A stretch of DNA of 24,879 nucleotides from a virus, in the IMG/VR virus record IMGVR_UViG_3300031857_001289, positions 1 to 24,879 of that record; one strand, given 5' to 3'. The notes under the pieces are model-generated. The model was given only the letters and a program-made list of their open reading frames with translations, was not told the origin of the DNA and did no database searches. Shown here piece by piece: positions 16,254-24,183 of this stretch (the stretch's first letter is position 1; the number at the start of each line of letters is the position of its first letter). The position numbers and the translations under genes are program-made.

Positions 16254-16920
16254 TTAATTCAAAATTCACATCAGGTGAAACCTTTCTATATGCTTCTCGT
16301 AATGCACGAACATCACGAATAATCATTGCTTCTGCAAATTCCCGTACAGTCTTGCGGTCACGGTTTCCATTAAATGAAGTGACAATGTACTTTAATCGTG
16401 TAGTTGCTTCATTATCGACACCAGTACCAATCTTCTTTGTTGCGTTCACTTCATTCATAATTTCTTTTTCATCTGCTCTGGTCAATAACTTAAAGGTAAC
16501 CTTGGTACCAGTTGGTAGGTCTATTTCATGTTCACCGTTGATTAATTCATCCGTAACATCAATCGTTGACAATCCAGATAAGTCAACTACGTGTTCGAAT
16601 TTCTTTCCACAGTTTCCACATCCTAATTCAATTGGATAATCCTTACCGTAAGCTAAGATACGAGCCGCAACCATTACTGCATTTAAATCCCCAATCAATA
16701 AATCATCGGGTTTTACACCAGGTGTGACAATTAAACTTTCCATCAACTTATCAATAACCGTCCCTTTTTGGATAAGGTTGGTTGAGGTCAAGATATCTTC
16801 TTCCTTTGCGGTCATATACTTGACATCAACCTTTCCACTCCGTAACGGACTTCCCTCTGGATAGAACTTCCCACCACTGGGCAAGTCTATCGTTTCTGTC
16901 GGGAAATTGTACTCTGCCAT
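16168..16920 (-). CDS. T4 gp26-like baseplate hub/assembly protein
   Basis: A 250-residue protein with two zinc-binding-type pairs, C101-x2-C104 (GCGNCGKKF) and C226-x2-C229 (VCPSCD), and an N-terminal VDVKYMTAKEEDIL segment, a pattern I associate with the T4 gp26 baseplate family. It ends FFWPDIRA. The start has a strong AAGGAG about 6 bases before the ATG. It overlaps the small ORF in a second frame and precedes the tape measure gene. An alternative is that it is the first part of a tail-assembly chaperone pair; position would fit both. Cysteine placement and the DLLIGDLNAVM segment favour the baseplate family. Confidence 0.7.
   Translation of the reverse strand: MAEYNFPTETIDLPSGGKFYPEGSPLRSGKVDVKYMTAKEEDILTSTNLIQKGTVIDKLMESLIVTPGVKPDDLLIGDLNAVMVAARILAYGKDYPIELGCGNCGKKFEHVVDLSGLSTIDVTDELINGEHEIDLPTGTKVTFKLLTRADEKEIMNEVNATKKIGTGVDNEATTRLKYIVTSFNGNRDRKTVREFAEAMIIRDVRALREAYRKVSPDVNFELNVVCPSCDTAIKARMPFGANFFWPDIRA
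16188..16194 (-). promoter_or_regulatory. Possible programmed frameshift site (T7 run)
   Basis: Seven consecutive T on the minus strand, in the context AAC-TTT-TTT-TGG of the gp26-like frame, lie 17 bases before that gene's TAA (16170-16168). A +1 (or -2) slip moves ribosomes into the frame of the small ORF, which then continues for 68 codons to 15983-15981. Position directly before the tape measure gene matches known frameshifted tail chaperones (lambda G/GT -1, Mu -2). No pseudoknot was worked out. Confidence 0.35.
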
Positions 16921-16962
16921 AAATAACTCCTTAAACTGGTTAGTTTTATACCTTTATAAATA

Positions 16963-18873
16963 TCAATCGTCTACGTTTTTGGTGGAAATATCTTCCCTAT
17001 AAACCTGACTAATTTTGGACACAAATTCCTTAAAATACGATTTAGAACGTTCTGGTGTGACCAATGCTCCGTCCACCACCAAATCTGCGACCTTTTGTTT
17101 CTCTTTGAGGATATCCCGCATATATTCGTCAATCGTATCGGCACATAACATATAATAAACTTGGACCTGACTCTTTTGACCGATACGATGGGTACGGTCC
17201 TCTGCTTGTTCGTGGTTTGCGGGAACCCAATCACAATTCAAGAATACGACTGTATCTATTTGTTTCTGTAACCCGTCAATACCCATACCTGCCGCTAACA
17301 GACTGAACAGACCGACCTTGGCTTCCCCACTTGTCAAACGGTCAATAGACTTCTGACGTTCCTTACTATTCATTTCACCTGTCAGTATGGCCGATTTCTG
17401 CCCATAATGTTCTTCTAAGAACTTCAGTGGAGCAATATAATTACTGAAGATAAGAATGGGTTTATCGTTATCTAAGAATTCATCAACCATTTCTACCAAT
17501 CGTGGCATCTTCTTTTCAATCAAGAACTCTTGGATTTTCGGCATATGACCAATGGTGGGCTTCTCTACCTTCCACCGACCAAAGACTTCTCGTAACATTT
17601 CTTTATATTGCTTCTGTTCGTCCTTCGTCAATTCCACGTACAAATCATTTCGTTGCTTCGCAGGAAGTTCCGTCAAGATTTGTTCTTTCTTACGGCGGAT
17701 GACCAAATCTTTTGTACGGTCGTGGAGGTCTTGGAGATTACGAGGAGCCTCACCTTTCCATCCCCCGTACCTTTGGGTGAAATGGAAAAAGTTGTTGAAA
17801 CGTTCTTTGTCGAGGAAGTTCAACAAAGCAAACGCTTCTATAGGACGAGACATCACTGGTGTGCCTGTGAGGAAGATACAGTACTTCGTTTTGATGCCTG
17901 GATATTTTCGTCGTTCCTTATATGACCCTAAGATACTCTTTGCTCTGATGGTTTGTCTGTTTTTGAGATAAGTTGCTTCGTCACATACCAATAGGTCGAA
18001 CTCTTGCTTCCGTAAGTCACCAACTACCTTACCCACGGCGTCATAATGAACGATGTGGAATTGGTTCTTTAACTTCCCATCATAACTCTTACTATCCCAA
18101 ATAGTAGAATCCTTACCAGTGAACTTTTTAATTTCACGTTGCCAGTTTACCACCACAGAGAGTGGGCAGACGATAATGGTCTTAAGATTCTTATGTTGTG
18201 CGAATCCAATAGCTTGAGCGGTCTTACCCAAACCAGGCGCATCCGCGATAAGACACCGACCATCGGCTCGTTCCACGAACTTGACCCCGACTTTCTGGTA
18301 TGGGTAGAGTTGAAGTTGCATGCCATCAATTGAGAAGTCCACATCTTCCTTAACCCGAATCTCGTCTAAGTCCTCTCTACGGTCACGCAATTTACTCAAC
18401 ATATTGAGTACTTTGTCATCACATTTAATATTTTGCTCCCCAAAGACGTTGAAAGCTTTCGGAAGGTGAACCGCAGGAAATTCCCACCACTTCTCTTCTC
18501 CATTCCATTTACGTCCGTCCACTTCGTACTTGAACTTCGCCATTAAGTTAGGATTATACGGCATGACAACCACCGCAGTTTTACTATCCTTTAAGTGAAT
18601 AGAAACTGCGGTATCTGTCGATACTTGTGGTGTGAATGTGGAAGTCGGATTGTTTGTCTTTGCAATCTTCAGGTGGGAAATATCCTCACCTTTGAGCGTC
18701 AATGTTGCCGCTTCTTTCCAGACTTCAGGTATCCCAACGGTTTGTGTCATCCATTGAAGGTATGACTGATTGTTGTAGTATACGTGAGCGAGTGAATAAC
18801 CTTTAAACTTTCCGAATGTCAGTATTGCTTGTTCAGCTGACTGATGTATCATTTGTTTGTTCGACCTTGACAT
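16963..18873 (-). CDS. SNF2-family helicase with ExoX-C-like and HARP-like N-terminal domains
   Basis: A 636-residue superfamily 2 ATPase. Residues 17-42 (FGKFKGYSLAHV, YLQWM) match the small domain found at the C-terminus of ExoX-type exonucleases. Residues about 95-135 (AKFKYEVDGRKWNGEEKWW) resemble the HARP annealing module of SMARCAL1. The motor has DAPGLGKT (211-218), DEATYLKN (298-305), LTGTP (335-339), a C-terminal RecA lobe from about 470, and motif VI QAEDRTHRIGQ (556-566). Likely role: fork remodelling or branch migration, similar to T4 UvsW (inference). It overlaps the upstream 73-aa gene by 41 bases and shares its promoter. The start may be 18873 or the in-frame ATG at 18852; neither has an ideal Shine-Dalgarno. 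Confidence 0.88.
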   Translation of the reverse strand: MSRSNKQMIHQSAEQAILTFGKFKGYSLAHVYYNNQSYLQWMTQTVGIPEVWKEAATLTLKGEDISHLKIAKTNNPTSTFTPQVSTDTAVSIHLKDSKTAVVVMPYNPNLMAKFKYEVDGRKWNGEEKWWEFPAVHLPKAFNVFGEQNIKCDDKVLNMLSKLRDRREDLDEIRVKEDVDFSIDGMQLQLYPYQKVGVKFVERADGRCLIADAPGLGKTAQAIGFAQHKNLKTIIVCPLSVVVNWQREIKKFTGKDSTIWDSKSYDGKLKNQFHIVHYDAVGKVVGDLRKQEFDLLVCDEATYLKNRQTIRAKSILGSYKERRKYPGIKTKYCIFLTGTPVMSRPIEAFALLNFLDKERFNNFFHFTQRYGGWKGEAPRNLQDLHDRTKDLVIRRKKEQILTELPAKQRNDLYVELTKDEQKQYKEMLREVFGRWKVEKPTIGHMPKIQEFLIEKKMPRLVEMVDEFLDNDKPILIFSNYIAPLKFLEEHYGQKSAILTGEMNSKERQKSIDRLTSGEAKVGLFSLLAAGMGIDGLQKQIDTVVFLNCDWVPANHEQAEDRTHRIGQKSQVQVYYMLCADTIDEYMRDILKEKQKVADLVVDGALVTPERSKSYFKEFVSKISQVYREDISTKNVDD

Positions 18874-19054
18874 AAGTAAATGTCTCTAGGTCTAATCTCC
18901 AACCATCTTCTGGATTAAGATTTAACATTCTCATCATTTCTTCGTTGGCTTGTGCGACCTTAGCAGTCAGCTCTGATTGGTAGATTTTTAATAATTGATT
19001 ATTACTTTCAATTAAATTTCGTAGTGCTAATGGTGCGGGAACCGTATTTGTCAT
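18833..19054 (-). CDS. Hypothetical protein, 73 aa
   Basis: Small helical protein of unknown function (LALRNLIESNNQLLKIYQ, ANEEMMRMLNLNPEDGW, then a short LDLETFTYVKVE strand). The first 45 residues could form a coiled coil. No enzyme motif. It is real rather than a shadow: GAAGG lies 6 bases before its ATG, a consensus promoter is directly upstream, and it is translationally coupled to the SNF2 helicase by a 41-base overlap. It may be an accessory or partner of the helicase; that is inference from pairing. Confidence 0.75.
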   Translation of the reverse strand: MTNTVPAPLALRNLIESNNQLLKIYQSELTAKVAQANEEMMRMLNLNPEDGWRLDLETFTYVKVEQTNDTSVS

Positions 19055-19081
19055 AATTTACCTTCGGTTAAAGTTTAATGA

Positions 19082-19110
19082 AATATACAATATATTTTAT
19101 TATTTGTCAA
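19082..19110 (-). promoter_or_regulatory. Sigma70-type promoter for the SNF2 helicase operon
   Basis: The minus strand reads TTGACA (19110-19105), 17 bases, then TATATT (19087-19082). The -35 overlaps the last codons of the third fibre gene. The leader to the ATG at 19054 is about 20 bases. This separates the helicase pair from the structural transcription unit in which it is embedded. Confidence 0.78.
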
Positions 19111-19565
19111 GGGATACTTGGATAAGTTGATGATACAGACCCACTAGGTAAATAGTCTGGACATACTGCATTTTCAGACGTACATCCTGGTGGAATTTGC
19201 ATGCATACCTTAATGAATTGTGAACCCGATGGTCGCAATAAGTTTAATTGTGGTAAGTATTGATTTAAACTAGTACATTCAATAGTTCCAGCTGGGCAAG
19301 TGACATTATCTGTTCCTTTCGACCCCGTTGGTCCTTGTACACCCGCCGAACCAGATACGGTACTTGGTCCACATAATTCTGCTGTTTGATTTGTTCCTGC
19401 TGGACCACTAGCAGGCGTATTCAATGCTGTAGGTGCATATGATGCTGTCAGTACTGACAACGTTGCACTAACAGGAACGCTTGCGGTAGTGGCTAATATA
19501 GAATGACTGATATTTGTTATTGATACGGTAGCACCACCGCCAAAAGGAAAATAATATGATGACAT
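19107..19565 (-). CDS. Collagen-like short fibre protein, third of three
   Basis: A 152-residue protein starting MSSYYFPFGGG. It has a Ser/Ala/Thr stretch (ATTASVPVSATLSVLTASYAPT), a short Gly-X-Y run (SGSAGVQGPTGSKG, around 75-88) and a distal domain with six cysteines and Pro/Ser-rich end. The start was set at the ATG at 19565, which shares one base with the upstream TAA (TAATG). Four extra codons upstream (MFFI) are possible but would need a 12-base overlap. It shares N-terminal style and GPTGS segment with its two upstream neighbours. Probably a trimeric tail fibre or virion decoration; receptor-binding is inference. The promoter for the next operon overlaps its 3' end. Confidence 0.78.
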   Translation of the reverse strand: MSSYYFPFGGGATVSITNISHSILATTASVPVSATLSVLTASYAPTALNTPASGPAGTNQTAELCGPSTVSGSAGVQGPTGSKGTDNVTCPAGTIECTSLNQYLPQLNLLRPSGSQFIKVCMQIPPGCTSENAVCPDYLPSGSVSSTYPSIP

Positions 19566-20113
19566 TATGAAGAACACCCAGTAGATGTGATTACACCTGT
19601 CCCGTCTGTATAGAATACAACTCCTTCTGTATTATGTATTGCATTACTTACCGCAACAGAACTACATGCACTATTTGTATACAATATTACTCCGTCTGCG
19701 TCACCAACTTGATTACTGTTGAGAAGGTCGAGACTACTTGTAGTATAATAGATTCCCGACCCTTGGTCGGTTCTACATTCATCGAAGCCTGGTCCTATAG
19801 CGTACAATGTAATTGGTCCGAGGCATGGGTCACCAACACTACCACATGCACTTCCACTCCACGATGATGATAGTAAGAATATACTATTTCCTCTAAATCC
19901 TGTTACTCCTCGTACTCCTTGTGAACCGGTAGGACCGATTACCGCGACACTCGTTCCTGGTGTTCCTGCCGACCCAGTTATATTTAGGGCCAAACTAGCT
20001 GTGTTGATGGCTATACCAGCGAAATTATTGATGAACGATGCGCTGGTCGCTGTACTTGCACTGATGGCTAACCCAATCGTTGTTGGCGGAACATTATGTG
20101 GATAAAATTGCAT
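19565..20113 (-). CDS. Collagen-like short fibre protein, second of three
   Basis: A 182-residue protein beginning MQFYPHN. It has a Ser/Ala/Thr repeat stretch (ISASTATSASFINN, INTASLAL) and a collagen-like segment (GSAGTPG, then GPTGSQGVRGVTGFRG, about 52-80). The C-terminal globular part has several cysteines (SGSACGSVGDPCLGP, NSACSSVAVSN, STGCSS), which may be disulfide-bonded outside the cell. Collagen-like runs in phages trimerise fibres. The distal domain differs from those of its neighbours, as expected for adhesive tips that diverge. One-base overlap with the next fibre gene. Confidence 0.78.
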   Translation of the reverse strand: MQFYPHNVPPTTIGLAISASTATSASFINNFAGIAINTASLALNITGSAGTPGTSVAVIGPTGSQGVRGVTGFRGNSIFLLSSSWSGSACGSVGDPCLGPITLYAIGPGFDECRTDQGSGIYYTTSSLDLLNSNQVGDADGVILYTNSACSSVAVSNAIHNTEGVVFYTDGTGVITSTGCSS

Positions 20114-20117
20114 ATTA

Positions 20118-20396
20118 TTAGTTTCCGTATCCTGACCCAGATGGGTACGCTATAGATGTTCCACCAACCGAACCAGCGAATCCAACCGATCCAGTTGGTC
20201 CTTGTAGACCTGCTTGATAACTACAACTTCCATTTGAACCACTCAAACCAGGCACTCCGTTTATTGCATACGAAGCACTAAGTATGTTTTGTGTGAAACT
20301 GGCGGTTACTGCATACTGAGATACCGATGCGGTTACCGCACCTGTGGGGTTATATACTTGGTTTAAAGAACTTGAACCAAACGGATAAAAACGCAT
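20118..20396 (-). CDS. Collagen-like short fibre protein, first of three
   Basis: A 92-residue protein beginning MRFYPFGSSSL. It has the Ser/Ala/Thr repeat (VTASVSQYAVTASFTQNILS) and a Gly-X-Y segment (GVPGLSGSNG, then GLQGPTGSVGFAGSVGG), but almost no distal domain. It may be a short-form fibre, or a connector for the larger two. It starts one base after the stop of the 269-aa virion protein gene. Shared start (M-x-FYP) and GPTGS motif show common ancestry with the next two genes. Confidence 0.75.
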   Translation of the reverse strand: MRFYPFGSSSLNQVYNPTGAVTASVSQYAVTASFTQNILSASYAINGVPGLSGSNGSCSYQAGLQGPTGSVGFAGSVGGTSIAYPSGSGYGN

Positions 20397-20397
20397 A

Positions 20398-21207
20398 TTA
20401 GTCCTCTAAACTATATGTTAATAGTGTTGCCGTTATGGTAGCAACACCACCAGAACGATTTTCTAAAATATATCCAAGTTGACCGGTGCCTGTTTCATAT
20501 GCATTACCTGACCAAGTGAATCCTTCCAATATAGGAACTAGAGGATATCGAAAACTTGCGGAATCAAACATTAAGTCGGCTATCAATCCAGAATTGTCAC
20601 CAGGTTGTACACCAAACGACCTGGTCATTTCTCCAGAAGGGATATCTGTATATGGTTTCGAGTAAATACGTAATCGTGATTCGTGGGTTGCACTTCCACT
20701 CAAAATTAGGAAACTCTTTGATGTGGTAATACTTCCACTAACTCCGTCACCCGTTGTGGGTATACTTGACCCCGCAATAACTATACTACTATTTCCAGTT
20801 GTACTATCTAGTCGTAGGGGATATGAAGTTATCGATGCCGTAATAGGTAAGAAACTTGACCCACTCAAATTATACCATAGTTGCCCATCAGTAAAGGTAT
20901 TACCGATAACTGGTGGAGTGAAATTAAGTACGGTGGACCCACTCAATACAATATCAGCCACTAAGGCAACCGAGTCATTCAAAGCAAAACTAGAGGATGC
21001 TCTACTCGCATCAGTAACCATACTAGCACTATCAGCGTATAATCTGATTCTGCACGGTGCGCCTGAGACAGATTGTGCATTTAAAAGTATAAACGTCCCA
21101 CCTAATGCAGTGGTTGACCCACTTACAATAGCGTTACTAGTTTGCTTAGCAAATCGTGTGGTATTGCGTTGAAACTTGTTAGTGACGTACTGTGTAATAA
21201 AATCCAT
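20398..21207 (-). CDS. Virion/fibre-associated protein with internal duplication, 269 aa
   Basis: Beta-rich, Ser/Gly-rich protein with no enzymatic motif. Two halves appear related: GTFILLNAQ...CRIRLYADSAS...VALVADIVL...LNFTPPVIG (about 37-103) and KSFLILSGS...SRLRIYSKP...SGLIADLMFD...YPLVPILEG (about 164-230). The first 30 residues (MDFITQYVTNKFQRNTTRFAKQ) are helical and basic, possibly the attachment part. It leads the collagen-like fibre cluster, so a fibre base or tail-tip adaptor is the most likely role; this is inference. GGA precedes the ATG by about 8 bases, and a TATAAT sequence lies about 25 bases upstream. Confidence 0.72.
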   Translation of the reverse strand: MDFITQYVTNKFQRNTTRFAKQTSNAIVSGSTTALGGTFILLNAQSVSGAPCRIRLYADSASMVTDASRASSSFALNDSVALVADIVLSGSTVLNFTPPVIGNTFTDGQLWYNLSGSSFLPITASITSYPLRLDSTTGNSSIVIAGSSIPTTGDGVSGSITTSKSFLILSGSATHESRLRIYSKPYTDIPSGEMTRSFGVQPGDNSGLIADLMFDSASFRYPLVPILEGFTWSGNAYETGTGQLGYILENRSGGVATITATLLTYSLED

Positions 21208-21228
21208 ATATATTCCGTATATAGTACT

Positions 21229-21234
21229 ATTATA
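21229..21234 (-). promoter_or_regulatory. Isolated TATAAT -10 element before the fibre block
   Basis: A perfect TATAAT on the minus strand lies in the 58-base gap between the sulfotransferase gene and the fibre block, about 22 bases before the ATG at 21207. There is no TTGACA-like -35 at 16-18 bases (TAATTT at 17) and no extended -10 TG. It may be a weak promoter, or one needing a phage activator. Low confidence. Confidence 0.3.
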
Positions 21235-21265
21235 AGTATCCAGTTACCAATAAATTACGTTATTT

Positions 21266-21889
21266 TTACGTGTCGGTAGAATACCCGTATACCGTGTAGT
21301 CATCTAAAAATAGGTATTGCATTACTTTTACAAATTCTGGGTCGTGAAAATTAAGATGTTGTAATTCGGAAGATTTTACTTCACCAACCCGCTTTATACC
21401 TACACTGTCTATTCCTAATTGCGTTTTTAACCAGTTATTGAACGTGGTTAAATTTTCATACTTAAACCATACCACTTTTGGATGATACGCCCAATGTACT
21501 TGTGTTTTGAAAAATGATTCATGATAATTGATATAGTCTAAACCAAAGATAGACTGTAAGGTTTTGTTATGTTTGGGTAAACAGTTTTCATAAAAATTAT
21601 CATATAAAAAATTAACAAGATTCTTTATACTATCACACGGTAAACTTCCCAAATGATTTATGTCTGCCAAGTGTTTTAGTGCCGATACAAAACGTGAGGC
21701 GGGATGACGAACTACAGTAAATCCAGAATATTTTTTCTGATTCTGGATGTACAATTCGTGAAATGTGTGATGAAAATGAAGTTGAGATTCTTTATCAGGA
21801 TAAAATAACTGTGAATAGGCTCTAGTTCCAGTTTTTGGAATTTTTACCCAAATCCATTTTTCATCAGTTATTTTTGAAGAGATTATCAT
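21266..21889 (-). CDS. Sulfotransferase (carbohydrate-type)
   Basis: A 207-residue enzyme expected to move sulfate from PAPS to a hydroxyl acceptor. The 5'-phosphosulfate-binding loop is WVKIPKTGTRAY (about 14-25). The 3'-phosphate-binding motif is FTVVRHPASRFVSAL (57-71), with the expected Arg and Ser. Both match cytosolic/Golgi-type carbohydrate sulfotransferases. It is shorter than usual (250-350), so the acceptor part is minimal. The ATG at 21889 has AGG 7 bases upstream and the gene overlaps the SGNH-like gene by 26 bases. Likely acceptor: a sugar on host surface or on phage fibres; not determinable here. Confidence 0.85.
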   Translation of the reverse strand: MIISSKITDEKWIWVKIPKTGTRAYSQLFYPDKESQLHFHHTFHELYIQNQKKYSGFTVVRHPASRFVSALKHLADINHLGSLPCDSIKNLVNFLYDNFYENCLPKHNKTLQSIFGLDYINYHESFFKTQVHWAYHPKVVWFKYENLTTFNNWLKTQLGIDSVGIKRVGEVKSSELQHLNFHDPEFVKVMQYLFLDDYTVYGYSTDT

Positions 21890-22652
21890 TCGTCAACCTA
21901 TCTATGATGTTATTGGCTATCACTTCGTGACATAACTTAGAGGGATGGTAGTCTTTTCTGGGCTTCTTAAAATTAATATAATCCGTAGCAATCGTTAGTT
22001 CTGGTCTAGATGTATTCGACACATCAAAAAATTCACCAGTATTAAAAAATAACGTTTGAGAAGTTTTTATCATTTTTGACAATAAACCAAATTTAGGTTT
22101 TAGTGGATTGTCCATTAAATCTGAAATCGATTCGTAAGTTTGTCCTTGATATGATAACTTAATCAATCTATCTGTTAGCCATGTATATTTTTTTATATAC
22201 GGTAGTGTTGTATCTGGCCAACATAAAATGTAAATGGGAAATCGTTGTTCGTACTGCTGTAGAAAACTTAAAACATTATGTACATCAGAAACTTTTGCCT
22301 GTTCAATGTACTCATCAGTACTAATATTATTCTCTATGGACCATTGACGAAAAACTTTTTCATGCTTACTAAACATATCAATGTGGGATACGCCAGGTAA
22401 AATGAGACTATCACTCCGTGTCCACATAGTGAACTGAAATACAAACGCATCCACGTTTTGAGTTTCAAAGAAAGACTCCCACCAACTAATAATTTGTGTG
22501 TGGGAGCCTCCCCGAAATGATTGATTTAACGACTGAACATTAAAATGAGAAGCTACTAAATGAGAAAATCTACTAGTTTCTCGACTACCAAAATAATAAT
22601 CTAAACCATCACCATACGTAAACGAACACCCAGCGAAACCAATTGTTTGCAT
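21864..22652 (-). CDS. SGNH/GDSL-like hydrolase-fold protein
   Basis: A 262-residue protein with a block I-like motif GFAGCSFTYGDG (Ser10 as nucleophile), a possible block II glycine in SFRGGSHTQ (about 45-53) and a block V-like DYHPS (D234, H236) near the C-terminus. This is the Ser-Asp-His layout of SGNH esterases and acyltransferases. Block III has QFTMWTR in place of the usual GxND, so oxyanion help may differ. It could deacylate or acylate a surface sugar. It lies in frame with, and overlaps, the sulfotransferase gene, so the two likely act on the same kind of glycan (inference). GGTGAT precedes the ATG. Confidence 0.7.
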   Translation of the reverse strand: MQTIGFAGCSFTYGDGLDYYFGSRETSRFSHLVASHFNVQSLNQSFRGGSHTQIISWWESFFETQNVDAFVFQFTMWTRSDSLILPGVSHIDMFSKHEKVFRQWSIENNISTDEYIEQAKVSDVHNVLSFLQQYEQRFPIYILCWPDTTLPYIKKYTWLTDRLIKLSYQGQTYESISDLMDNPLKPKFGLLSKMIKTSQTLFFNTGEFFDVSNTSRPELTIATDYINFKKPRKDYHPSKLCHEVIANNIIDRLTNDNLFKNN

Positions 22653-22662
22653 ATATCACCAA

Positions 22663-24183
22663 TTATGCACAATTTCCACCGGCACAAAATGCACCCTTAC
22701 CACAGTCTGCATCATAATAACATGCAGCGGTAACTATAGTTAAATAATCTACATTATTTTCGTCTGTAGTGAGATATTGTTCTAATTCTACAGCGTCTAA
22801 TTCTGTTGGTGAGTTTTCATACACACCTAAACTATATCGTGTGTAGTAGGTAACGTTGTTATTGTCAATTGATGTTAATTGAACCGTATATTTACCCACA
22901 GAAATTTCCTCAGTAGGTTCTACAGTTAGCGTAAGAACTCCATCAGAATAAGAACTGTTTGCCCACGGATATTTCTTAAAAAATGTTTCTGCGCCGGTTC
23001 TATCGTTTATGAGAACGCAGTCAGAATAATTAGCAGATGCTAATGGTAATGTAGTATTAAATGTTAATGTACTAGTAGCACCTCGTTGGACTGGAAACAT
23101 TGTAAAACTTTGCTTATCCCAAATCTTATGCATATCAATATACAATGCTTTAATTAATCTGTTTGGTGTTGTGCCGTATATCGACTCATTTCTAAATAAC
23201 ATATCTTCGGCCGCAGAATCTATTACTAAATTTTGTATTTGTTGCGCGGTTAATGAATTATTATTTTTTATGTATTGTGCAACAACACCAGATACGATAG
23301 CGGCAGCGATAGAAGTTCCTGAACCGGTTGTATATCCTCCGTTCAAATTAATTATGGGTACATCTACTCCAGGTGCGGTGAGGTCAACTTCTGGTCCCCA
23401 ATTGCTTGATAAACCACTACCCCAAGAAATAACTCTATCATATGCATCGGATGCAGCAACACCGATTACCGTATCCAATCCGACAGGAGACAGTGTGTCT
23501 GCTTCCACACCCGCATTTCCTGCGGCTGCTACTACAACCAAACCCGCGGCTTGAAGTTCAAGAATTTTACCGTCCAATAATTGACTCTTAGGAATTGTCC
23601 ACGAACAATTTACAACCTTGACGCCCGCAGTTGTATTATGGTCTGCTAAGATTGCATCGAACGCTGTTAGTAGTTGACCGAGAGAAGCGGAACCAAAAGG
23701 AATCTTTACGTTTTTAATAATAGATTTTTTAGATACGCCTACAGTCTGGCCATTTATTAAACAAGCCATCGTAGTTCCGTGACCTAGACTATCCGTATAT
23801 ACTCCATCGTATGAATATAAATTTACTATCGTAGACCCAGTAAATTCTTCATGTGTGGTAGTTATTCCAGAATCCATAAGATAAATAATACAATCATCAC
23901 CATTATTTAATGGACTATAGGTTTGCTTCATCGGTAACGTTGGCGACACCAAACGTAATAAGTGCCACGATGTTTGTGATGTTATGGTAGTACCACCATC
24001 CAATTCAACAAGAACAACGTTTACGATGGATTGAATAGCAGACATTTCTACTTCGTCTGCTACTTCTAGTCCAATCACACGGACATTTTGTAATGTGTAA
24101 ATAACGGTTCCATAAGTACTTAATGTTGTAGTTAATACTTCAACATTAGCATCAGAAGAATATGAGATATTAAATGTTTTCAT
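22663..24183 (-). CDS. Subtilisin-like serine protease (S8) with Cys-rich tail
   Basis: A 506-residue protease with a complete subtilase triad: D104 (YLMDSGI), H135 (GHGTTMA) and S291 (GSGTSIAAA), plus the oxyanion asparagine N223 (AAAGNAG). Residues 1-75 look like an I9-type propeptide/inhibitor fold (beta-alpha-beta), which implies self-processing. Residues 360-460 form a beta-sandwich. The end carries C488-x5-C494-x5-C500-x4-C505 in a small knot-like module. No signal peptide. AGGA lies about 6 bases before the ATG. Likely a virion-borne or assembly protease that processes fibres or host surface proteins (inference from position). Confidence 0.88.
   Translation of the reverse strand: MKTFNISYSSDANVEVLTTTLSTYGTVIYTLQNVRVIGLEVADEVEMSAIQSIVNVVLVELDGGTTITSQTSWHLLRLVSPTLPMKQTYSPLNNGDDCIIYLMDSGITTTHEEFTGSTIVNLYSYDGVYTDSLGHGTTMACLINGQTVGVSKKSIIKNVKIPFGSASLGQLLTAFDAILADHNTTAGVKVVNCSWTIPKSQLLDGKILELQAAGLVVVAAAGNAGVEADTLSPVGLDTVIGVAASDAYDRVISWGSGLSSNWGPEVDLTAPGVDVPIINLNGGYTTGSGTSIAAAIVSGVVAQYIKNNNSLTAQQIQNLVIDSAAEDMLFRNESIYGTTPNRLIKALYIDMHKIWDKQSFTMFPVQRGATSTLTFNTTLPLASANYSDCVLINDRTGAETFFKKYPWANSSYSDGVLTLTVEPTEEISVGKYTVQLTSIDNNNVTYYTRYSLGVYENSPTELDAVELEQYLTTDENNVDYLTIVTAACYYDADCGKGAFCAGGNCA

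Noticed and set aside
16943-16950. TATAAAAC before the gp26-like gene as a T4-type late promoter
   Set aside because: It departs from TATAAATA in the last three positions and A/T-rich boxes like this are common in gaps here; not enough support alone.
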